Source of the DNA: Excoecaria cochinchinensis
Lineage: Eukaryota > Streptophyta > Magnoliopsida > Malpighiales > Euphorbiaceae
Reading direction: 5' to 3'
Assembly: GCA_947683425.1 (NCBI GenBank)
Contig: CANTUQ010000119.1
Location: forward strand, 2,665,001-2,729,000
DNA: 64,000 bases
Below, piece by piece: positions 23,704 through 35,427 of this stretch (position 1 is its first letter; every line of letters begins with the position of its first letter). The notes beneath the pieces are model-generated. The model ran no database searches. It was not told the origin of the DNA and saw only the letters and a program-made list of their open reading frames with translations. The translations under genes were made by a program, and so were the position numbers.

Positions 23704-23960
23704 GGTAAACTAGAAGTGATACTTGGTACTTTTCTACTCCCTAAAGAGTTATGTGTTAAAGTGTATACTGATTATTTTGATTATGATGCATAATGACTAG
23801 TCCTTCGGGGCATAGCGTAAATGTGTATAATTCGTATGAGAACCGTTCTTAGTGATTCAAAGTAAATAGTTATATGTTAATTTGATTGAAGTGCTATTCC
23901 AAGGATTGTATTTAATTCTAGGTATGGAAAATTTTGGAATTAACAATGATGTGGAATGTA
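23704..23960 (+). pseudogene. Protease remnant of D
   Basis: Short in-frame traces line up with the protease region of B: a start like VILGTFLLPKELCVKV, a segment with TSPSGHSVNV-like codons near 23800 and LGMENFGINNDVEC near 23930 (equivalent to LGMDWL... in B). The active-site region is lost and stops are frequent. Confidence 0.55.
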
Positions 23961-24552
23961 AAGGAAAGTGGTGACACTTTGTACTCCTGTCAGCTATCCC
24001 GTTGAAGTCATTTGAACATGAGCATATAGAAATATGGGGATCGGAAAAGTGCATTAATATCGCATAAAGTGCAATTTTACATCATTTTGCATACATACAT
24101 CATCATATATTCATTCGCATCCCTTCATCATATGTGCAAAACATTTATGTATGTGTTTCATTCAAAGAGAAAGCTGACAGAATGTACATACAATGTGTGG
24201 TGTTAGAAAAGGGGCTATTGGGGAAGAGTGAAGTGTTTGTTAAGGAAAGTATAAAGTATGAGTAATCAAAGCTAAGAAGAGGAAGTTATTTATGAAGTTT
24301 ATATAAAGGAATGCGAATAGGATTTTGGAATGAAGAATGAATAACATGAGTGAAAGAAGTAACGGGTATTCCATAAATTTAATGTGTTAAGAATTGTACA
24401 GTAAAAGAATAAAAGTAGAAGTGTCTAAATATGAAGCATATGCGTTTGGATTTCTATATAATTATAAAGTTTTTCTGGTAGTGCCTCGATAGAGGAAGTT
24501 AAGTACCCTCTATTGTTGGATCGGGTTTGAATTTCACAGACGAAATTCTTTT
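23961..24552 (+). other. D internal region without recognisable genes
   Basis: About 590 bases in which I find no reverse transcriptase, integrase or other motif. It ends with CAGACGAAATTCTTTTAAGG, which resembles the end of the chromodomain region in A and B (GAAATTCTTGTTAG), so most of pol was removed by deletion. Confidence 0.6.
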
Positions 24553-24566
24553 AAGGAGGGGAGAGT
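24553..24566 (+). other. Polypurine tract of D
   Basis: AAGGAGGGGAGAGT directly before the 3' LTR start TGTAACAACTTG. Confidence 0.8.
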
Positions 24567-26189
24567 TGTAACAACTTGAAATCTACCCTAGTAGTATTTT
24601 GGCTTAACTAGGGTAATTGGATGAGCTTGAGTTGGGATTTCTAATTTGGACTTAAGTGTAATTGAGAAATTAAGGACCTAATTGCATAAATATAATAAGT
24701 TTAAGTGGCCATTTTGTAGATGTGCATGATAAATTAGAGGTGGATTAATTAAGTATTAATGGAGAATTATTTGAGTTAAGAAGGGATGAGTGGGAGTAGG
24801 TAATGGCCGGGTGCCATCAGGAGATACAACCACCTCATCAATTGCATGCACATTTTGTGAGTGGATTTCCAAGTGTCAATTTCTGCTCTTGCCACCTCAG
24901 CCCTTGCATGCAATATAAGGTACGTGAGGAGAGAGAAATTTAGTTTCCTGCATGTGTCTTCTTCGACTATCTCTCTCTATTCTCCCTTGATCTTCTTCTT
25001 CTTTTGTTTACTCCCTCTAGTGGATCCCTTGCATTTTTACTAAATTGGTTAAGTAATTCCTGAGTTTGTATTGAATTTATGGGCTATCAAGGAAAGGGAA
25101 AGAAGAGGGTTGTTGATCAAGCTGCCAAGTGAGCACATTGGAGCTAAAGAAATTGAGGTTTGAAAAATTTGTGTATTATTGCATTTTTTTATGTTTAACT
25201 TCTTGTTTCGAAGTATACATGGAATATTTGTGTTGAGTTGTTGTGGCAGATTTGATAATTCGGGCATATTGAATTTCTAAAGGAAACTCTGCTCAAATTT
25301 AGTTTGACCTCTGTTGATCTTTTTTATCCTAAGTCAAGTTAGAAAATTCCAAATTGAATGAAACTAGTATTGTTAGAAAGATAAGACACATACCTATAAA
25401 TGTCGTAAAAATATCCATGAGAAAAATCTAGCTCTAAAACTTGTAAAAGTGGCCAAAATAGAGGTGTCTTTATTTTGGCAGGTTCATTGGAATAGTATAG
25501 GTTGTTTAGATCATATCTGACGTTTTAGATGTCCAAATGACCTGAAATTTGTTTCATCAGAAACTTAACATCATAGGCAACAATTTTTAAGAGGAAGTTT
25601 TGTCTAAAAATGAGATTTCAATGTTGGTTGAGGCGGTGCAAGTTTGAGATGAAAACCAGTCCTCATATTCTAATTTTGTGGGACACTTAATGATGCTACT
25701 GTCGCGAGCACGACAGAACATGATATTTGGTGGCTTTTCTTCTTATTTGGGACCTCTAGCCTAGTATTAAACATTGCCCACCGATACCCTTCCCTGTTTT
25801 GTATAGTTTGGTGTGTTTTTCCTCCCAAAACACACCCGAACTTCACCAAAACTTTTTGAAACTTATCTAACAGATATTTAGAGTCTTATAAAAAGTAAAT
25901 GAATGGTAACCACTTAGGAATACATGTGATTAAGGTACTTAAAGTGTAACTAAATTCTATAGGAGGGCTTTTGAAATAAGTGGTGTTTCATTGGCCATAA
26001 CTCCTTAATTTCAAGTCCAATTACAATGAGATTTGTACCATTGTAATGTTAACATATAGATAAACATTTGATTAGAAGGCCATGATGGTTGAAAGTGATG
26101 TTATGTTGTTCTTTAGAAGTCATATAGGTGGATATTGGATAAGTGTTTGAAAGAAGTATATGGAGTGGAGCTTTAAACATGAAGTTCAT

Positions 26190-26395
26190 CCACGGTGACG
26201 AGCACAACAGGGGTCGCGGGCTCGACAGTGTGCTCCAACGGGCAATGTTGTCAGGTTATGTTCTGTCTTGAGTGTGAGCATTGCCACGAGCGTGATAGAA
26301 GTTGTCAGATAGTGTTCTGTCGTGAGCGTTGGCATTGCCGCGAGCATGACAGAAGGGACTGTTGAGGTCTGTCGAGAGCGCAACAGAGTCTCAAG
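26190..26395 (+). repeat. Degenerate inverted-repeat cluster in LTR of D
   Basis: At least two hairpin-like units with arms TTCTGTC ... GAYAGAA start at 26261 and 26315, with a further TCTGTC half near 26368 and a related TGTCGcgagcaCGACA unit near 25699. It holds the position of the 73-bp arrays of A-C but has a spacing of about 53 and different arms. Confidence 0.55.
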
Positions 26396-27108
26396 TTTGG
26401 ATTACTTTCTAAATGTCATATTTTATGTAAATTATGGTATTGGCGTATGAATAATTATGTATATGAAAATTATAGATGTGTTAATTTGTGTAAACATATG
26501 TATATTGAAGTGTATGTTTGTTAATAAACCATATATGTGTACATAATATTATATGACATGTTAATGCTTAATATAGTTGTATGGAAAATGATAAGTATAT
26601 ATGTGAAGTTATGCATAATGAGGTATGAGCTTCTATGGTAAATCATATATGTGTGTGTATGCAAGATATCTTATGTTAGGATGTTATTTAATGTTGGTGT
26701 ATTGGTATGACTTATGATCTTAAGCTTACGAATTGCTTTATTACATGAAGACTAATAATGTGGCAATTCAGGTGAGCATGTGTCTATATACGTATATACA
26801 ATTTGTATGAATTAAATGATGAAGTGTGAGATTGATAATAAGATACACGCGTATGGAAGTGAATATTGTTAAGACCAATCCGATATTTGCTTAATGCAGT
26901 TTTACGAAGGTTTATAACACGTGAATTCAAATTAAATAATTGAGTCAGTTGTTTAGCCTGCAAGTCGAGTCGTGGATAGATAGGCATGCCTATAAGGTCT
27001 AAAGTGCTGCAGCCAAAAGCGAGTGATTTCTATTAACCGGCCTCGTTTAGGTCAGAGGTAATCCTAGAATAGGTTCCCCAAAAGTGAGTGATTGTATGTT
27101 TTTTATTA

Positions 27109-27330
27109 AGGTATTTACGGATACTAATGCAATATTAAGGTTTCTACGGATACTAATGCGATTTTAAGGTATCTACGGATACTAATGCGATATTAAGGTA
27201 TCTACGGATAGTAATGCAATATTAAGGTATCTACAGATACTAATGCACTATTAAGGTATCTACGGATACTAGATTGTGATAACAGTATCTACGGATACTA
27301 GCTTAAAGGCATCTATGAATATCAGAGTGA
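27109..27330 (+). repeat. 29-bp tandem repeat of mini-hairpins in LTR of D
   Basis: About seven copies of a unit containing GTATCTACGGATAC, whose ends pair (GTATC/GATAC), separated by TAATGCGATATTAAG. It corresponds in place to the two GTACCCGTAAGGTAC mini-hairpins of A and B, with paired changes in the stem. Confidence 0.8.
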
Positions 27331-28067
27331 TAATCCCGTTATTCACTACTATAAAAGTGCAGGCAAATTAGAAAATAGCTAATAAACAAGTGATTGATTG
27401 TCAACTTTGTCTATTTAGTAAATATGTGAGTGTATAATATGTGACAGGTTAAGGTGTAAGTAATGTGGTTTGTGATTATAAATTTATGGGAGCATATGTG
27501 CTATATGTATATAAATATGAATTGATGTTGATAATTGCTAGTGTAATGTGAATTGAATACAAAATGGTTACAGTATGTAGTATCAGGTAGGTTATGTTAT
27601 GACAAGCAAGAAAATGACAATGAACTTGCCATGTTTGATGAGTATGTGATTTTGTTAGGGATTTAGTAAAAGTATGCCTTGAAAGAATGCGTGTTAATAA
27701 TTTGATGACGGTGTGTATATTTATGAAAGTGCCAATAATTACTTTGTCATGTGTGGTTATATATGTACTATACAATGTCTATAAATTGCGATATCTATTG
27801 GGTTGCAAAGAATGAATAAGAAATAACAGAAGGAGCAAATTAATATGTGAATTCAGGAGTCGAAGTAAAGAACTATATAATGATTTCAATGTTGATAGTT
27901 GCTCATGGGTAATTAATTGATTATTGCATTAATGCGGATGCTAATTGATTATACTTATATATATGTTATTGCTTGAGCATGTGATTAGTATTGATGATCA
28001 CTGTGAGTGTTCATCCATATTTTATTGTTCCCCACTAAGTGTTATCACTTAGTATGGATGTCTTATC

Positions 28068-28279
28068 TAGGGATGCTCACGGGGCGGGGATTCCCCGTCC
28101 CCCGCGGGGACCCGACCCGAACGGGGCGGGGAATCCCCGAATTTTTCCCCCGCGGGGGCGGGGATGGGGGGGAAAAAATCCCCGCCCTTGAATTCGGGGG
28201 GGGGACGGGGAAAGGGGTCCCCGCCCCGGAAAAAAATAAAAAATATATATATATATAATAATAATAATAATAATACATT

Positions 28280-28337
<58 letters not shown>

Positions 28338-28356
28338 TGATAATACATTAATAATA

Positions 28357-28431
<75 letters not shown>

Positions 28432-28768
28432 AATGTATAAATTGTATGAAATATTTATATTTTAATTGTATAAAATATTTATATTTAAATTATATGAAAT
28501 ATTTTTAATTTTAAATTATTAAATTTTATAAAATATTTTTAATTTGGATCAAAAATGTCCATCAAATTAATTTTTTTTATTAAAATTAAATTTTTTTTTA
28601 CGGGGACGGGGATCCCCGCAGGGAACGGGGATCCCCGCGGGGACGGGGACGGGGGGGATTTTCCCTCGCGTCCCCAGCGGGGGCAGGGACGGGGAATCCC
28701 CGCCCCTACGGCGTGGCGGGGACGGGTGAGCCACTCCCCGCCCCCGCCCCGCCCCGTGAGCATCCCTA
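28068..28768. mobile_element. hAT-type MITE (Ac-like TAGGGATG ends)
   Basis: 701 bases with terminal inverted repeats beginning TAGGGATGCTCACGGGGC and flanked by a perfect 8-base duplication GTCTTATC (28060-28067 and 28769-28776), the hallmark of hAT elements. The uninterrupted site is visible in D's 5' LTR near 22580. The subterminal regions are extremely GC-rich and made of GGGGAYGGGGATCCCC-like motifs; the middle is an (AT)n and AT-rich core. There is no transposase; it depends on an autonomous Ac-like element. Confidence 0.93.
28286..28430. repeat. (TA)n microsatellite in the MITE core
   Basis: Two runs of TA dinucleotides (about 28286-28332 and 28356-28427) separated by a TTATTGATAATACATTAATA segment. 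Confidence 0.9.
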
Positions 28769-29127
28769 GTCTTATCGATGCAGGTATCTAAAGGTAGCAT
28801 TCTGGAAGACAGTCCTGCATCGCCAATGGCCAACACATTAGGAACTGCTATATAAGTAGGTTATTTTGTAATAGTAAAAGATGTGTATTTATAGTTGGCA
28901 TATGTAAGTGAACTAAAGTTGTATTTTCTAAAGTGAAAAGTGTAGTAAGACTAAAGATGTTATGTAATGTAATGCATGGATTTTTCAGTTGTTAATTGAA
29001 TATTGCTTTTGAAAGAAATTTATTAATCCTGAACTTTGTATGGAATACTGATTGATGCGCATGTGATGTGTTGTGACACTCCATAGCCAACATAGTAAAG
29101 CTCTAATGGTGGTTTGGAGGTGTTACA

Positions 29128-30830
29128 TAAAGTCACTGCACAACCTCTTGTGTGGGAGCAATAAGATTGGAAAGATATATTTGCTTGTATGTGGTTGTAA
29201 ATGTTGCACAAACATGATCACGCATTGTGTGACATTTATGCATCATCTTAACAATTTCAGTTTCATCTAAGTGGTTCAGAGGATGAGATGGTTGCTTGGT
29301 CAGGAATCCCTTATTCGAGCTATCAGATTTGGTAATAGGATGAGGTTCAGAGATAGTTTTTGTTGACAGCGAATCTCGATTTTCTTCACAACATTCAGAT
29401 TTGAGCATGGCCAACTTACCGTAGGAGACCGATAAGACTCACACTTCTATCACTCAAGAAATGGATAGGTAGTTTAAGGAATTTGAGAGAAAAATAAGGG
29501 CTATGATAGGGAACTTTACTGCTATGCTGACACTAACCACCGGGAAATAGCCTGTCACTCAAGTCACGAGACAGGCTGAACCAAATCTAGTTAGGGAGCC
29601 TCCCACAACAACAACAAGAGTGTGTCTATTAACTGTTTAGCCCTGGGAAGTGATTCACGCAGAATAGAAGAAAAGTGAAGTTTATGGTCTTGAGAATGAT
29701 TTTGTGGAAGATGACAAAAATAAGCTTGTATTTACTCAGGTTATGAGGGACAAAACACCAAGAATGGAGGATACGGTGCTAAAGAAGATAGAGAAAAGAT
29801 CAAAGACATAGCCTGCCTGTTGTCAGTAGGAAGGGGAATAAATTCGAAAGACAGAGATTTAAATAGCGAGGAGCTACTTCCCCAAAGATTCAAGATGCCG
29901 GATTTGCCCAAATTTGATGGTACGTCTAACCCATCGGCGCATGTTAAGCAGTATACTTTGTTAATGAAGGGGACGATGCTAACCAAGAAGCAAAAGGTTG
30001 AGTACTTCTTTCTCAGTTTGGTAGGCCCTGCCATTGACTAGTACTATGGATTGGACAGGAGGACCAAAGAAGATTGGGATATACTGGTTGAGGAGTTTCT
30101 GAAACAGTATAACTGCAGCATCCACATGGAAGTCACTCTGAAAGATCTAGAGTTACTATAATAGAAACACGACGAATCATTCCATGACTATCTCACCCGA
30201 TGGAGAAATAGGTTTATGGAAATGAAAAGGAAGCCCGACACTGCCGATCAAATAAGGCTTTTTATCCGTAATGCGAGCCCTTATTTAAGAGATGGATTGA
30301 AGATGAAAGGGTTGAAGGATTGGGAGTCATTGAAGGACATAGCCATAGAAGCCAAGGTGAGTATCTTGCGAAGAAAGCAAACAATGATAGTTACACTCGA
30401 AAGAACTATGGTAAACATGGGGTGAACAAATCTACATCAAGCAGCAGTGGTAATAGAATAGGGAAAACGGCAAAGGTATCGACTACAAAGGCACGTCATA
30501 GATATTATTCCAACTTGGGAAAGTCTTTATCATAAGTATTGGAGAGGTTGGTTAAGCAAGGGAAGTTGCAGCCATTACCATCTAAGCCAACTAAGAACCA
30601 AGGATTCCCTGGACACCGTACAGACCAATACCGTGCTTTTCATCAGCATACTGGACAGACCAGTGCCGGCACTTGAGGGACACGAATCAGGATTTGATCG
30701 ATAGTAAGCATATCTCTAACCTAAAATAAAGGGAGAAAGGAAAGAAAGCCGGTTATAACATTGTTCCACCACCGGTGTTTATGATTGGGTCGAATTTGCC
30801 TGAGTGTATTTTACTGCTCTAGAACTAGGA
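29128..30830 (+). mobile_element. Element E: Tat/Ogre-type leader and gag fragment
   Basis: The sequence from 29133 is a diverged copy of element F from about 37213: the same leader (CTCGTGTGTGGGAGaaATAAGG in F, similar here), then gag. D inserted into E's leader, so the 5' part and LTR of E lie left of the window. No pol follows; at about 30830 the sequence changes to LTR-like material (L). Confidence 0.8.
29407..30830 (+). pseudogene. gag: gag of element E (Tat/Ogre type, broken)
   Basis: The ATG at 29407 matches the gag start of F (37486). Recognisable parts: RMPxLPKFDGT-like RFKMPDLPKFDGTSNPSAHV (near 29890), the capsid core (YFFLSLVGPAID near 30005, MEMKRKPDTADQIRLFIRNA at 30216) and YNIVPPPV near 30755. 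The zinc-knuckle region near 30640-30700 has lost its Cys pattern. Stops are frequent and the frame shifts at least twice. The site equivalent to LLQQK in related Gag proteins carries two adjacent stops (near 30157-30164). Confidence 0.8.
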
Positions 30831-32062
30831 AATAGGGGAAAGGAACTTAGGGAAAGATCTTATAATCCCTATCTGAGCATTTATTACTCATGATGGGATT
30901 ATAAAAGGCATTAAATCAACTTAAACAAGGGCTCTCTCTCTCTCATAGACATTTTCTCTCTCTAAGAAAACACTTTCTGTTTTCCAAAACCAAAGGAGCC
31001 AAGAAGAAAAGAGAGATAATAGGCACTGGGATTTCTTGATCTTGAGAAAACAAAACTGAAGGTAATATTCAGGAGCCTGAAAACTTGTAAATCCAGTGTT
31101 TAATCTTGATTCAACAGTGTAAATGTTTGATTTTATTTGTTTGATTTTCTTGATCTTTGATTTATATGATTTAAACTTATAAATCTATAATTTATTCTTA
31201 TTTGTGTTTACTTCCATTCATTAATTCATAAAAATCTCTTGAAATTGTATAAGAATTAAATAAATAAGTTGGTTAAAAAATCACTATTCACCATCTTCTT
31301 CAACTCTCTATTTTTTGCATTTTCATACTTTGATTTTCTTTAATCTTTGAATCACTTAATTTGAACCTATAAATTATTTGTCTCTTGCCATTTGAGTTTA
31401 TTTTTATCATCAATCCAAGAAAACCGATTAAATTTATATTAAAATTGGGTAATTAAGATTTTAGAATTTTACTATTCATCATGGTCAACCTTTGAATTCA
31501 AAACTTTAATTCTTCATTTCTTGCTTTAATCTTAGTTTTTCTCATGTAAATCATGTTTTTCATGCTTAAAAATGAGTTTTCAAACTTTTTCATGCATTAA
31601 AATGGCATAAAATTATTTTTGGCATTTTCGGTGGAGGCTGGGCATCGTTCCCAGCTTCCCTGGGTGAGGCAGAAGCGAGGGCGTTACTTGTCCTCCTCCT
31701 TCCTCTTCCTTCTCGCCTACGCGTCATCTTTTCTCTCCCATTCCTTCTCATACGCGCTGCATCTTCCTTGCCAATCCTGCCTATCCTTTCGCCAATTTGC
31801 ATGATTTGGATGGCAACTTAAGTGTTTTGGGCCACTATCACCTTATTGCATGCATATTTGATTTATTTTCTTGTTTTGTATATTTAATTTCCTTCATTTA
31901 CATAAATTATATTTTGTTAATTTATTTCATCTTTTATTTTGTGAATATATATTTTATGTCATGATAATTTATTTTCTTTTCTATTCACATAATATTGTTC
32001 ATAATAATTTGTTGAATTTATTTAGTTTGAGCATATTATGATTATTACTTATACTAATATAT

Positions 32063-32118
<56 letters not shown>

Positions 32119-33099
32119 GTTAATTTCATTTATTTTATTAACATTTATTCATTTCTGCAATTTATTTTATTTTATTTTATTTATTTACCTTTATTTTTAC
32201 ACGCTTTAGCATATGCATGCTAATTGCTTGCTGCATAAATTTTGGACTGCATCATGCATTTTATCTATTTTGCTTACTTTTTTATTTTTTATTATATCAA
32301 ATTAATTATTTACTTAATTCATTTGATTCAATTAACTATTATTATTTTATTATTAAATTCAATTCATCGCTAACCATTTATTGTTCATTTTCCACTATCA
32401 CATGCATTTTCGAGTTGGAGGCGAAAGGCTGTTGCAAATGTGCCACAGTTTATTATTCTTTGTTTGTAAATAATTTGTATTTGTTCTTTTATATCTTACA
32501 ACTGTCTATAATAATTAAGGATTTTTAACGCTTAAATTCAAAATCATACAAAAACTATTTCTATTAATTAATTGAATTTTTTCCAATAAATCAGGACTAA
32601 TGTCCTATTTTTGTACCAGAAAAATTCATACAAATTATAACTTTTTTCTTAAATTGCAAATGGTTTTTGTATATAGATTGACTTATATTTTTCATAATAA
32701 ATGGGACCATTCATCCTAATTTTCTCTCAAAATAAACATAATTATTTTTTATAATAATTGCATGCATGAACCAATGTTCCCTTCGAAAATGATACACAAT
32801 AAATCTCCCGATTTGTGTATGATTTTTTTACTTTATTCCCATATCTTGCTTTTATTGCTTTCTATGCCATGCTTTATCGTTTTTTCTATAATCTGCTTTA
32901 CATTTTTCTAACATGCTTTACAACCTATTCACGTTGTCAAAACAGAAGATGGTTATGTATAAAACTGGAATTTATTTTACATCATGTTGCTTTCATTTAG
33001 ACTAAAACCATGCCATATAGTTCACATATTTATATACAGGATTTTCATGCTGTTGCTCATCTATTTTCTATGTCACTTTCATATTTATATCAATTTAAT
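30831..33099 (+). repeat. Tat/Ogre-like LTR segment L (boundaries unclear)
   Basis: No gene. The order of landmarks follows LTRs F and G: a TATA-like GATTATAAAAGG near 30897, a CT-rich start region near 30935, GGTAATATTC near 31060, a GC-rich hairpin (GGAGGCTGGG...CCCAGCTTCC near 31632-31660), an (ATT)n run, 'ACTAATGTCCTATTTTTG' near 32594, 'GGGACCATTCATCC' near 32703 and 'CCGATTTGTGTATGATTT' near 32810. No TGT...ACA ends or target duplication could be placed. It may be the 3' LTR of E or a separate insertion. Confidence 0.5.
32064..32117 (+). repeat. (ATT)n microsatellite
   Basis: About 18 ATT units, in the same relative place as the ATT runs in LTRs F and G. Confidence 0.9.
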
Positions 33100-33676
33100 T
33101 ACTTTCGGTAGATAGCCTGCCCATTTTCTATGGGTGTGCATAAAGGGTACAAAAGATATCGATAATCGGGATCAACAAGAGATACCCAATTGGTATCCAT
33201 AGTCAAGAGTGCCGGAGCAAAGATCAAGATATAAGAGAGACATCAGTCTCATAATTAAGAGACATCATAGTGTCACAAAAACAACTGCAAAACCCTTATT
33301 GGCATGCCTATTTATCCATGACCTTAAAGATGTAGATAACTAGTACAAGAGATATTGATAGTCGGTATCAATAAGAGATACCCAATAGGTATTCATAGGC
33401 AAGAGTGTTGGAACACATATCAAGATATAAAAGAGACATAGGTCTCGAAGTCAAAAGACACCATAGTGTCACAAGAGCAGCTGCAAACCCTTTTAGGCAT
33501 GCTTATATATCCAAAACTAGGACAAAGACACAGGCTACCGTACTCATTTTTTCTTATCATCATATCTTTCTTTAAGTCTTCGCTATAATCATATATTCTC
33601 TATTCATATACATATTTTCATGTCACTTAAACCTAATCACATAAACTTCATGATATGTTCAAACAAGAAAGTATAC
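33100..33676 (-). repeat. Part of a minus-strand gypsy-type LTR (K), left of F
   Basis: It holds GGCATGCC-type palindromes (33304 and near 33496) and GATACCCAATTGGTATC-type mini-hairpins, as in the LTRs of A-D read on the minus strand. A segment of about 190 bases is present twice (roughly 33146-33335 and 33340-33525). F inserted at 33677, and the LTR resumes at 57365. Confidence 0.55.
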
Positions 33677-35392
33677 TGTAAACACCGGGTCCCGAGGCGG
33701 TCCAAGATTAGGATTACCCGATGATGAAAGTGGTACCAACTCACAGGCAAAGGTGCCAAAAAATGATATTTTTCTTGTCGAAGCCCTCATTATTTTAAAA
33801 TAAAAAAAAACAGACCGACAAATATATATTAAAAAGATTAATTAATTAAATTAAAAAAATTATTATTCAAAAAAATTAATTAATTAGGAAGTGTTATTTG
33901 TGTGTATATATATATATATATATTTAAAAAGCGAATTAAATTAATTAATTAATTGAATAAAAAAAATGTATGTATTTTGATTAATTAAAAATAAAAAAAA
34001 AGGAAAAAAAGAGAATTTGAAAAAGAAAAAAAAAAGAAGTAAAAAAAAAAAAAAAAAAACACATTGATTTTGCAAATCAACGTAAAACAACGTTGATTTG
34101 CAAAATCAACATTAATAGAAAACATTGATTTAAAAAAAAAAAACAAAAGTTAAAACTGAGGACAGAGATTGCAATTAGAAATGAATTGCATTTCTAATTG
34201 CAATGAGAGTGGCAGCGTGTGGACTCCACATGCGGCCACCATGGGGGCCGTGTGTTGAGGCCCTCAACACGCGACTTCTATGGCACAGTCTTCCCTTTTT
34301 TTTACTGCGTGCTGTAAAATCAGTTTCTTTTCATTGTTTTGGGTGTTTTTAAAAAAATAAAATTATGAAAGTTGATTTGGTATTTTTCTATTTTAGAGAC
34401 ACAAAAAAATAAAATGATCTTTGGGGGTTTCATTTGAAAATGGGGGAGCAGCACTCAGGAGCGAAAAAAAAATTGGATTTTCTCACAAGAAAATCAAGAG
34501 CAGCCGAGTAGAAAATTCAAACCTTTAATTTTTTTCTTCTTTTTTTTATTTTTTCTTTAAGAACATTTAATTCGCAGATGATTTTGAGTTTGAAAAATTA
34601 ATTTTATTTGCTCAAAATTCCACCAAAAATATTTTCACTAAAATATTTTCTTGACTAAAATTTGTTCAAAAACACCAATTTTTACATTTTTTTTTTCAAA
34701 TATTCATCACCGCAAATTTCGGCAAGGAGGACGGATCAAGACACTGCATTTCTCCAATCTATAAAATTCTAAGGGTAAACACTTGAAATCGCTCTCGATT
34801 ATTTTTTCTTGATGTTATTTACTGTCGTTAATATTATCATTTTTTTTGCTATAAATGTCATGCTTATTTTCCAACAATTTGATGTTCTTCGCCTCTGTTG
34901 ACTTTTCATGTTTGATTCTTTTTTCATTTATTTTCCTTATGCCTTTTGATTAATTTTTAAGGTCCTCTTTTGCTTTAGGGTCCCTGATGCCGTCAACCAT
35001 GTTCCCTTTTATTATTATTATTATTATCATTATTATCATTATTATCATTCTTATCGGCACATTATTTATTATTACCTCATGTCTATTTGTGCTATATTAG
35101 TGTTATTATTATTGTCTATATTGCATTATGTTATTGTTAGCTGGCCATTATTATCATTAATATATTATTATTATTCATTTTACACTATTAGTGTTGTTAT
35201 TAAAATGCTGCATCATTACCATCTCATCATTATTAACGTTGCTATCATACGTTTTATTATTATCATCCTATGCTTATAGCTATCAATGACTTTATTTAAT
35301 CTATTATTATTATTATTATTATTATTATTATGGCATAGTTACTGTCGCCATCATATTCATGATTATTATTATTTTGTTGGGATGCATTGTTA

Positions 35393-35427
<35 letters not shown>

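Larger units (their letters stand above)
22009..29127 (+). mobile_element. Gypsy element D, internally deleted (gag and protease remnants only)
   Basis: Partial 5' LTR (22009-22938, cut by C), primer binding site, a 1.6-kb internal region with gag and protease traces, polypurine tract and a long 3' LTR (24567-29127). Reverse transcriptase, RNase H and integrase are absent, so it could only have moved in trans. Its right flank TAAAG at 29128 lies in the leader of element E. Confidence 0.85.
24567..29127 (+). repeat. 3' LTR of D, interrupted by a hAT MITE
   Basis: 4561 bases including the 701-base MITE and one 8-base duplication, so about 3.85 kb unbroken, longer than A, B or C. Contents: TATA-like GCAATATAAGG near 24911, inverted-repeat cluster 26190-26395, palindrome ATAGGCATGCCTAT at 26980-26993, tandem mini-hairpins 27109-27330 and the CTAAGTG hairpin near 28035. 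No gene in the roughly 1-kb stretches between. Confidence 0.88.

Noticed and set aside
28007..28836. Several overlapping Gly/Pro/Arg-rich frames on both strands
   Set aside because: They come from GC-rich palindromic arms of the hAT MITE and have no domain or start context.
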